Origin: Flavobacterium pallidum
GTDB lineage: Bacteria; Bacteroidota; Bacteroidia; Flavobacteriales; Flavobacteriaceae
Assembly: GCF_003097535.1 (NCBI RefSeq)
Contig: NZ_CP029187.1
Span: 2,232,001-2,296,000, forward strand
Direction: 5' to 3'
Length of the DNA: 64,000 nt
The position numbers were made by a program, and so were the translations under genes. This document shows, piece after piece, positions 1 through 8,700 of the stretch; the stretch's first letter is position 1, and each line of letters opens with the position of its first letter. The notes beneath the pieces were generated by a model, which was not told where the DNA came from, searched no databases, and saw nothing but the letters and a program-made list of their open reading frames with translations.

Positions 1-650
1 GCATGCAAATGCCAGCCAGTCAGATGAATGTTAAAAAGCGGTCCGTCATGGACCAGGTTGATCAGTAAAGTGGCGACTGTCAGGGCGACCAAAACCGCGG
101 AAAGTTTCAACAGGTTCCATTTTTTGGAAATGATTTCATAACAGAAAAAGAAACCTGCGAGCGGGTTTCCGAATAAGGCAGTAATCCCGGCAGCAATTCC
201 GCAGTTAATTAAGGTGGTTTTGTATTTGCGGAAACGGCTTTCTTTTTTCCGTGCCATCGAGCCGACAGTGGCTGTAGCAACCACCGTAGATACTTCAATT
301 CCGGTTGATCCGCCGAAAATCACAGTAAGGAACCCGTTGATGAAATGCGAAGGGATCTTATAGGCTGGAAGACTGTTGCGTTTGTTGCTGACCGTTTCAA
401 ATATTTCGGTAATGCCCTTGTTTTCCTTTTTCATAAAGACCTTTTCACGCAGCCAGTGAATGACTGAAAGTGCCACAAACGGAAACAGGAAAAATAATAT
501 TGGGTATTCCTTCGCTTTCAGGAAAAAAGAAACCTCGTAAACAAAGGTTATGTTCTTAAGCACCAATGCCAGCAATGTGGAAAGCAGCCCGATTATTGCC
601 GCTGCAGTAAGTAACAGTATTGTGAAATGTAATTTAGAAGTATGCTTCAT
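1..650 (-). CDS. ClC-family chloride channel/antiporter, 5' part (runs off the window)
   Basis: The minus strand is open from an ATG at 650 to the window edge, giving the first 216 residues of a membrane protein. Two hydrophobic segments near the N-terminus (about residues 10-35 and 45-70) are followed by GGSTGIEVSTV at about residue 115, which sits where ClC proteins have their conserved Gly-rich, Glu-containing selectivity segment. A second match, 'NCGIAAGITALFGNPLAG', resembles the ClC stretch after it. ClC proteins move chloride across the inner membrane as channels or Cl-/H+ antiporters. The C-terminal half, and any CBS domains, lie outside the window. The family call is from motifs; channel versus antiporter cannot be decided. 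Confidence 0.8.
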   Translation of the reverse strand, partial: MKHTSKLHFTILLLTAAAIIGLLSTLLALVLKNITFVYEVSFFLKAKEYPILFFLFPFVALSVIHWLREKVFMKKENKGITEIFETVSNKRNSLPAYKIPSHFINGFLTVIFGGSTGIEVSTVVATATVGSMARKKESRFRKYKTTLINCGIAAGITALFGNPLAGFFFCYEIISKKWNLLKLSAVLVALTVATLLINLVHDGPLFNIHLTGWHLH

Positions 651-781
651 TGTGAATCGCGGAATGAGTTGCAAAAATAACCATTGCCATAGCGAATGCC
701 TATTTTTTTGGCAGTACTTTAACCTGTTAACAGTCATCAATGAAATGAAATGGCTAATGAATGTTTAATATTTGCTGCGCG

Positions 782-908
782 TTTTACGTAAGCTCATGTT
801 TCGGGAAAATTGTATTTTACCTTCAGGGAAGGGGATGGTGTTTTCCCTAAGAAATATAAATGATTATTTATTACGGAAAATCCACAGCAGTTGTTAAAGT
901 TTTTAAAT
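782..908. repeat. Dispersed 127-bp element, copy 1
   Basis: This segment aligns without a single gap to 19172-19298, at roughly 78% identity by eye. The best conserved blocks are TGTATTTTACCTTCAGGGAA, TCCCTAAGAAAT, TTACG.AAAATCCACA and TTGTTAAAGT. It contains a small hairpin CCTTC-AGG-GAAGG, and AGGGA could alternatively pair with the downstream TCCCT. Both copies lie just 3' of a minus-strand gene for a stress- or envelope-type protein. The function is unknown; candidates are a small RNA, a long 3' UTR element or a relic of a short gene. Confidence 0.65.
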
Positions 909-950
909 CTGTCTCAACTGTATCAATACATTAATCCGCGAATGCTGAAT

Positions 951-979
951 AAAAAAAGGCATCCGTGAGGACGCCCTTT
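951..979 (-). terminator. Intrinsic terminator of the lipoprotein gene
   Basis: On the minus strand the stem AAAGGGCGTCC / GGATGCCTTT with a TCAC loop is followed by a run of Ts. It lies about 40 bases past the stop codon of the lipoprotein gene at 1018. Confidence 0.75.
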
Positions 980-1017
980 GATAGAATCAATGATTCAGGT
1001 GATATTAAAGTGCTAAT

Positions 1018-1476
1018 TTAATAATTGTGTTCTTTTTTGTAATCGTCAATGTCTTTATTGACGTCATCGACACTTTTTTGGACGCGTTCCTTGAAGGCAT
1101 CCCAGCGCTCTTTTCCTTTGTTCGCCCAGTTATCGAGGTCTTTCTGCAATTCCTCGTTTTTGGCTTCGAGCTTGTCAATCTGCTTCTCGAATTTAGCCTG
1201 GTTTGCGGCTGATTCGGTTTTCAGTTTTACTTTAAACTCTGCAATGCGCGTTTTATTGTCGGCAATTAACTTGTTGGTTTCTGCTTTGAGTCTGGCATAA
1301 TCAGAAACAGAATCGGTTTGTGCTGCATCAGCCTGTTCTTTTGCAATCTGCTCATCCTGCCTTGCCTCGATGACATCATCTTTGGCATCTTCAATGTCTT
1401 TTGACTCATTTTTACAGGAACCCAATAGCATGAGTGAAAAGATGGATGCAGCTGCAATCGTAATATGCTTTTTCAT
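1018..1476 (-). CDS. Coiled-coil lipoprotein of unknown function
   Basis: The protein has 152 residues from the ATG at 1476. This start is preferred over one 24 bases upstream because it places a lysine-led signal sequence (MKKHITIAAAS) and a lipobox LLGSC at the N-terminus, so it should be lipid-anchored at the envelope. The rest is charged and helical: 'DIEDAKDDVIEARQDEQIAK' and a long K/E/Q-rich segment from about residue 55 to 145 with coiled-coil character. No enzyme motif is visible. It is a single gene closed by the terminator at 951-979. Similar small coiled-coil lipoproteins in flavobacteria are often annotated as general stress or YtxH-like proteins, but I cannot confirm a family here. 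Confidence 0.8.
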   Translation of the reverse strand: MKKHITIAAASIFSLMLLGSCKNESKDIEDAKDDVIEARQDEQIAKEQADAAQTDSVSDYARLKAETNKLIADNKTRIAEFKVKLKTESAANQAKFEKQIDKLEAKNEELQKDLDNWANKGKERWDAFKERVQKSVDDVNKDIDDYKKEHNY

Positions 1477-1568
1477 TTTTAATGGATTTTGAATTGTCAT
1501 CCAAAGTTGTCAAAAGTACAATAAAAATCGTTTATGTGAATTTTTTATAATGTTGTAAAATTTCTTTT

Positions 1569-1958
1569 TTACTTCTCATAAAATTCGATCGGTAATTTGT
1601 CCGGATCTGCAATAAAGGTGAATTTTTTTCCTGTAAGTTCATCAGTGCGTAAGGGTTCTGACGCAACATTAAGGGATGAAAAATATTTTACAGCATCGAG
1701 TACATTGTCAACTTCAAATGCGAGGTGGCGCAGTCCCGTGGCTTCGGGCCTCGTAATCCTTACGGGCGGCGACGGGAATGAAAACAGTTCGATGCAATAA
1801 TCGCCGTTCATGCATAAATCGAGTTTATGCGAATCGCGTTCGGCACGATAAGTTTCCCTGATGATCTCCAGTCCGAGTACTTTCGTATAAAAATATTTCG
1901 ACACTTCATAGTCTGAACAGAGAATGGCAATGTGGTGGATGCGGTTGATCTTAAGCAT
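1569..1958 (-). CDS. VOC (glyoxalase/bleomycin-resistance) family metalloprotein
   Basis: The protein has 129 residues, with the start placed at the ATG at 1958 (MLKINRIHHIAILCSDYEVS). Longer frames would only add unrelated N-terminal sequence overlapping the neighbouring gene. The fold signature is clear: 'HHIAILCSDYEVSKYFYTKV' with a first metal-ligand His, 'GDYCIELFSF' carrying a Glu, 'GLRHLAFEVDNV' with the second His, and a C-terminal 'IADPDKLPIEFYEK' with the last Glu. This pattern fits the SMU1112c/YaeR branch of glyoxalase-I-like proteins, whose substrates are poorly known. It lies downstream of the secreted protein at 2008-2391 but behind its terminator, so it probably has its own promoter. 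Confidence 0.85.
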   Translation of the reverse strand: MLKINRIHHIAILCSDYEVSKYFYTKVLGLEIIRETYRAERDSHKLDLCMNGDYCIELFSFPSPPVRITRPEATGLRHLAFEVDNVLDAVKYFSSLNVASEPLRTDELTGKKFTFIADPDKLPIEFYEK

Positions 1959-1975
1959 ATTTTTTTGGATTAGGC

Positions 1976-2002
1976 ATAAAAAAAGCCTGACAGGCAGGCT
2001 TA
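1976..2002 (-). terminator. Intrinsic terminator of the small secreted protein gene
   Basis: On the minus strand the 7-bp stem AAGCCTG / CAGGCTT with a 5-nt loop leads into seven Ts. It sits just after the stop codon at 2008. Confidence 0.75.
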
Positions 2003-2007
2003 TGTAA

Positions 2008-2391
2008 TTATTTTTCGTTGGCGCAAAGTCCTGCGATTTCATGGAATATATCATGGATTTCGCTGAGCAGGATAGTGATTTCTTTGTCGCTGCTGCCAAT
2101 CTTGATTTTTTTGTGCAACGCCCAGCTTTTGATCTGCAGTTTTTCAGTTGCTACGAGGATTTCTTTTGTGCTGAATTCCTTAGGTTTTTCGCCCATGTTA
2201 AGCCTTTCTGCTTTTTGTGCCAGTTCCAGTGAGCGTGATTTTATCGGTTCAAGATTGCCTTCTTCGGAAGGGTGGAAGGTTTGTGAAATGATTTCGTGGA
2301 ATTCCTTCATGGCCGGCCATTTATCAAAAGTGGATTGTGCAAATCCGGCGGGGGACACTATTATGACTAACAATAAGAATAACTTTTTCAT
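2008..2391 (-). CDS. Small secreted protein of unknown function
   Basis: The protein has 127 residues from the ATG at 2391, chosen because it gives a clean signal peptide (MKKLFLLLVIIVSPAGFAQ) with probable cleavage after Ala. The mature part begins 'STFDKWPAMKEFHEIISQTF' and is predicted helical, with repeated Lys/Glu/Leu and conserved-looking 'LHKKIKIGSSDKEITILLSE'. The terminal 'HDIFHEIAGLCANEK' contains His and Cys residues that could bind metal, but this is speculation. It is probably periplasmic. The gene stands alone between a terminator at 1976-2002 and the promoter region of the giant gene on the other strand. Confidence 0.75.
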   Translation of the reverse strand: MKKLFLLLVIIVSPAGFAQSTFDKWPAMKEFHEIISQTFHPSEEGNLEPIKSRSLELAQKAERLNMGEKPKEFSTKEILVATEKLQIKSWALHKKIKIGSSDKEITILLSEIHDIFHEIAGLCANEK

Positions 2392-2740
2392 AAGCTGTAA
2401 ATTATACTGTACCAAAGATACGAAATCAGGTTGATTAAGCAATTATCCAGTGAACAGTAAATTTGCTGGGTCACTTACAGGCTTTTTGACTGCATTTGAT
2501 AAATAATTATACGCACTTATCATTTTTAAGAATAGTGGCCAGACTTAAATAATAAATTTGGAAGCTGTTAAGACCACATTGGGGGAGCTATTCCGATGAA
2601 ATGCTAAAAATTACGCTCAACGGTTGTCATACAATAGCTGTTAATAGTTTCTTAAAGCTATACAGTTGATTATTAAAAAATAAAACTATTTTTGGAAGCT
2701 TTCTTATGACTAAAAAAGCCAAAAACTAGACTATAAATTC
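2392..2740. other. Divergent intergenic region without a gene
   Basis: This stretch separates the minus-strand secreted protein from the plus-strand giant gene. Apart from the promoter at 2665-2694 I see no gene, repeat or hairpin of note. Confidence 0.6.
2665..2694 (+). promoter_or_regulatory. Bacteroidota-type promoter of the giant T9SS gene
   Basis: GTTG (2665-2668), an 18-base spacer and TATTTTTG (2687-2694) match the Bacteroidota consensus TTG-N17-19-TAnnTTTG. Transcription would start about 40 bases before the start codon at 2741. Confidence 0.6.
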
Positions 2741-5700
2741 ATGTTTATGAGGACAAAAATTACTTCATTTTTATTATTTACATTACTTTTTATTTCCACA
2801 TCGTACAGCCAATGCTGGCAAAGCGTTACTGCAGGATATGAAAGCAGCGCAGCTATAAAACCGGATGGAACACTCTGGACCTGGGGGTGGAATGGCTTCG
2901 GGCAACTGGGCTTAGGGAACACAACCAATGTGACGACACCTGTAAAAGTAGGGTCTGCCACCTGGAAAATGGTCAGCATGGGTACTGAAAGTACCTCTTC
3001 AGCCTACGCGATGGCAATCCAGACCAATGGCACCTTATGGGCCTGGGGTGGAAACGGCCAGGGGGAGTTGGGGATTGGAAACACGGTGCAGCAAAACAGC
3101 CCGGTACAGGTGGGCACTGCCACAAACTGGAAATACGTATATGCCGGCCTCAACCACACTGTAGCTATCAAGACAGACGGCACTATGTGGGCTTGGGGAA
3201 GGAATATTTACGGCCAGCTGGGTGACGGTACCAATACAAACCGTCTGAGCCCCGTCCAGGTGGGAACGGCCACAAACTGGAAGATGGCCGCTTTGGGAGG
3301 AAGCAATACGTTTGCATTGAAGACCGACGGTACGATTTGGGCATGTGGCGACAATGCAGGCTATTATGGAAATGGCACCACTACAAATTCCAATATTCCT
3401 GTACAGATCGGCACCGCAACAGACTGGCAAAGCATTTCACGTACCATGGGAACCATACTTGCCATCAAAACAGATGGTACGTTATGGGGATGGGGCGATA
3501 ATAATTACGGCGAACTAGGTATCGGCAGCACTGCAACGGTAAGTTACACCCCTGTACAGGTCGGCACTGCCACATGGACATCGGTTTATGCCGCATGGGG
3601 TTCTAGTTTTGGGATAAAGACAGATGGCACGCTCTGGGCATGGGGCGATAATACCAAAGGACAGCTTGGTGATAATACGACTGTAAATAAACTGTCTCCG
3701 GTACAGGTAGGCACCACCAATAACTGGGCATCCATGGGGACCGGACTTACTTATACATTTGGGATCAAAACTGACGGCTCCATGTTTGCATGGGGTGCAA
3801 ACCAAATGTCACAGCTTGGACTGGGCAACACCACGGAATACCATGTGCCGACAACAATAAATTGTACAGGCTGTGCAACAGCTGCAGAAGGGTTGTATCC
3901 TACAGCCACATTTACTCCGGCATGTACGGGAAGCCAGGAAACAATCACTGCAGATGCCTGGGCAGGAGAATACAGCAATGTGAATGTAGTAGCCAACAGG
4001 TCTTACACTTTCAATAGTTCCGTAACGACTGATTATGTTACCATCACCAATGCTGCCGGCTCAACCATTTATATCAGTGGGTCAGTACCGCTAACCTGGT
4101 TTTGTGCAACATCGGGAACCATCCGTTATGTATTGAATACGAACGCATCTTGTGGAACACAACAGACAAGCAGGACGAGGTATATTACCTGTAATGACGT
4201 ATCCTGTACCACGCCTGTTACAGCATTAACGGCAAATAATATCGCATCAAATTCGGCCACCATTTCATGGACGGCTCCTTCGCCTGCGCCACCGTTGGGA
4301 TACGAATATTTTTATTCAGATGTGAATGCAACTCCGGGTGCCAATCCATCCGGTCTTGGAGGAGTGGGGGCAGGGGTGTTAACCAAAACCCTAACCGGAT
4401 TAACGACTGGCGTACGTTATTATTACTGGGTACGTACCAAATGTACGTCAACAATAAAAGGAAGCTGGGTTTCCGGTGGCAGTTTTGTGCCGACAGAAAA
4501 CCCACCTTGCCTGAACGGAACCCAGTATCCATCAACGAATTATACGCCGACCTGCAGCGGTAGCCAGGAAACGATTGTCACCAACGCATGGGCTGGAGAA
4601 TATACGCTGGTAAACGTGCTGGCCAATAAAGTCTATACTTTTAAAAGCTCTGTCGCGACTGATTATATTACCATCGCGAGTACAGACGGGTTGACGATTT
4701 ACGCTACAGGAGTTTCACCGGTAGTCTGGACTTCGAATGCAGTAGCGGGAACGATAAAATATTTTTTCCATACCGGATCGGGTTGCGGGACATTGCAGAC
4801 GAGCAGAATCAAGTACATTACCTGCGCCGATCCCTGCAACAATGATCCTTCAAACCTGGCGGCAGGAAATGTATATGCTACAAGCGCAACCCTATCGTGG
4901 ACGGCTCCGGTTGTCGCTCCGGGACTCGATTATCAATATTATGTAAGCACGTCGACAACCGCGCCAACTGCAAATACATCACCCACGGGATCTGTAAATG
5001 CAACACTTACATCAGTAGCATTAAATAACCTTTCCGTTACGACGACATATAATTATTGGGTACGTTCCAGATGTTCAGCCACTTCAGTCGGCAACTGGAT
5101 TCCAGGAACAGCATTTACGACTACAGGTTGTAACGCACCTGCAAATATTAATGTCAGTAATATAACGGCTGGCAGTGCTACACTATCATGGACGGCGCCT
5201 GCTTCATTGCCGGAATTTGGATATGAGTATTACTACAGTACTACTAATGTGGCTCCAGTAGCGGGAACATCACCATCTGGCAGCATCAGTTCGGGTGGTA
5301 CTATTGCAGCTTTGGACCTGCTTCCGGACAGTACTTATTATGTATGGATGCGCTCAAGATGTGGTGGATCGGTATATGGCAGTTGGGTATCGGCAGGAAG
5401 TTTTACGTCTTTAAGCTGTAACCCACCGACGGATGTTTCTATCCGGTCCGTTTATGAAGGATTTCTTGTAGTGCAATTCGTAAGGCCGGCCGTTGTTCCT
5501 GAAGGATATGATTATTATGTCAGCACTGCAGCTACAGAACCCACTGCATCAACGCCGAAATCGGGCATTTTTTACATGAGTTCAGTCGATGAGGGTTATA
5601 TATTCGACCTGCTGCCTGACACGACGTATTATGTGTGGATGCGTTCGAACTGCGGAAACGTTTCAAAAGGCGCGTGGATTTCTGCTGGATCGGCTACAAC

Positions 5701-8700
5701 GCTGAGCTGTATGCCACCGACTGGCGTGAGTGTGGCCAATGTATTTTCAAGCACCGCGGAACTTTCTTTTCAAGGTCCGAGTATCGCACAGTATTATTAC
5801 AATACTACTGGCGTTGCGCCTGATACATCAACCCAATATTCAGGTTTGGCTTTCCAAAATCCATACACAATAACGGGGCTAACACCTTCAACTACATATT
5901 ATCTCTGGGTACGTACTTATTGCGATACTTATGCTTACAGTGATTGGATTGCCGTCGCTCCGTTTACGACTGAAGAAGGCAGGGAAGTTATGGGCACCTT
6001 TGTGAATAATACGACAGGAAGTACGACTTCATTTAATCAATCCGATTCGGTAACCTTTACATTCGGCCTGGCGACACCTGCTTATTGGGCAGGGTCCGGA
6101 AACTTATATGTATGGGCTTATTCTTCAGATATGGCTCAGGGCAACTTCCAGCCTTCGCCAAATAACGGCGCATTCGATGCCCCGCTGCCGGCGAGTACTT
6201 TGACCCTTAATCCAAATGGGACATATTCGATTACATTAAACCCTGTAAGCAGCTATTTTTCGAATCAGCCTTATATCGGGCGACTGGATTTTATCGTAAA
6301 GAATGCCAGCGGCAGCAAATTCAGTGCGCCAAACTATGCAGTGTTGGTTAATCCTGTACCAGCACCAACGGCCTTGAATCAATTATTCTGTTCACACGCA
6401 ACAGTAGCCGATCTTGTGGCAACCGGCCAGAACATAAAGTGGTTTACAAGCGGCGCAGGTGGAACGTCGTTGGCGCTATCTACCCCATTAACAACAGGTG
6501 CTTATTATGCTTCACAAACGATAAACGGTAATGAAAGTCTGGGACGTGCCATGATTACCGTTACGGTTAATGAAGTATCGCTTTCGCCTGATTCGGCTAC
6601 CCTTTGCGGCGATATGATCCAGCCGCTCACGGTAACCGCTGCCAACACGACAATCGTACTTAAAATAGGCACAGAAACACAAAGTAACGTCAATTATACA
6701 CCTTACCAGGGTTATTGGGGAGGCGCAAGGTCGCAGGCAATTTATACCGCGGCTGAACTTGGTGCTATCGGATTGCAGGCAGGAAGTCCGATCAATTCCA
6801 TAGGATATAAACTACAAAGCGGAACACCTATCCAGCTTAGTAATTTTACGGTTAAGGCAGGATTTACAACCGCATCGCTATTGCCAGGTTATATCGAAAG
6901 CCCTGCTTATACCGTCTTTACCGATGCCACATATGTACCAGCCACAGCAGTTGGTAATGTCGATTATATCTTATCCACACCTCTCATATGGGACGGTACC
7001 TCAAATTTACTGGTTGAAACCTGTTATAACAACAATAATAACGGGGGGACTGCTGCAAATAATTTAAGTGTCGAGTCTTCGTCAATTTCCACACAGCTTT
7101 ATAAGCACAGGAAAATCGATAATGAGCCGAGTATCTGCACCATCACATCAACTGCAGAGATGACGCTAAGGCCAAACCTTCGATTAGGTACGACCTTTAC
7201 CCCGATAATCAGCTGGTCACCTGCTAATGGATTGTATTCTGATGCATCTGCAACCATACCTTACACCGGAGAAAGCCTGAAAGTTGTTTATGTGAAAACA
7301 ACTACGCCTTCCAGTTATAATGTGAATGTAACCACGGCGGGTTGTACGGCAACCTTCACGGCGACGATTGATGCTCATTTTACACCTGCTCCTGAGTCCG
7401 GCAAGCAATATTTCTGTTCAGGTGCGACTGTAGCCAATCTCGTTGCTACGGGAAGCAATATCAAATGGTATGACGCTGAGAATAACGTACTGAATTCAAG
7501 CGCATTATTGCATACAAGCGTATATTATGTTACACAAACTGCACACGGATGCGAAAGCACAAAAGCTGCGGTATCGGTTATTATCAACGATACCCCCGCG
7601 CCAGAAGTTGCCGCGCAGTCATTCTGTTCTGAAGCAACTGTGGCAGATTTGGTTGCCACAGGAACCGGGCTTCAATGGTTTGACAATGCCAATCATGTTC
7701 TGGCGTTGACTGAGATTATTCATACCGGGATTTATTATGTATCACAAACAGGCCATGGCTGTGAAAGCCCGAAAGCTGCATTTGCTGTAACGGTTAATGT
7801 TACCGCTGCTCCTGTTGCTGAAAATCAGGTTTTTTGTAATGCTGCGATTGTAGCAGATCTTGCAGCAGCAGGTGATAATATCAAATGGTATGATGCGTCA
7901 AATCATATTTTGAATGCTTCCGATGCATTGCAAAGTGGTATTTATTTTGCCACACAAACCCAAAATAACTGCGAAAGCGACCGAACCATGATCACCGTTA
8001 CGGTAAACACTACGCCTGCGCCGGTGGTTGAAAACCAAACCTTCTGCGGTGCGGCATTGGTTTCAGATTTAATAGCTTCGGGTTCTGATTTAAGATGGTA
8101 TGATGCTGAAAATAACGTTTTGGCAGCGAATCATAATCTCTCAACCGGAACGTATTATGTTTCCCAGACAGCACATGATTGTGAAAGTGAAAAAACGGAA
8201 GTGACCGTGACCGTCAATATTACAGTCGCACCTGTAACGTCAGCTCAGACTTTCTGCTCAGGGGCAACCGTTGCCGACTTAATAGCCACAGGAAATGACA
8301 TAAAATGGTATGACAATAACCATATGCTTTTATCTGGAAATACTTTGCTCGTGACCGGTACTTATTATGTTTCTCAAACAGCCCACGCTTGTGAAAGTGA
8401 AATGACTGCTGCAGTGATTATGGTAAACCCAAACACTACCACCTCTGAAATGGTCACTGCCTGCGATTCCTACACCTGGAACGGGCAGTCCTACACTCAA
8501 AGCGGTGACTATACCCATACCAGCACCAATGCTTCAGGCTGTACACATATTGCAAATCTCCACCTGACGATCAACCACAGTACAACGATTTCCGAAACGG
8601 TAACAGCCTGCGGATCATATGCATGGTATGGGACTACTTATACTGCCAGCGGCGATTATACCCATACGGGTACCAACAGCTCAGGCTGCACTGAAACCGC

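Larger units (their letters stand above)
651..1017. other. Gene-free stretch holding a repeat element and a terminator
   Basis: No convincing gene lies between the ClC start and the lipoprotein stop. The small plus-strand frame that crosses 550-768 mostly overlaps the ClC gene and looks spurious. The stretch holds copy 1 of a 127-bp dispersed element (782-908) and a minus-strand terminator (951-979), both described separately. Confidence 0.7.
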
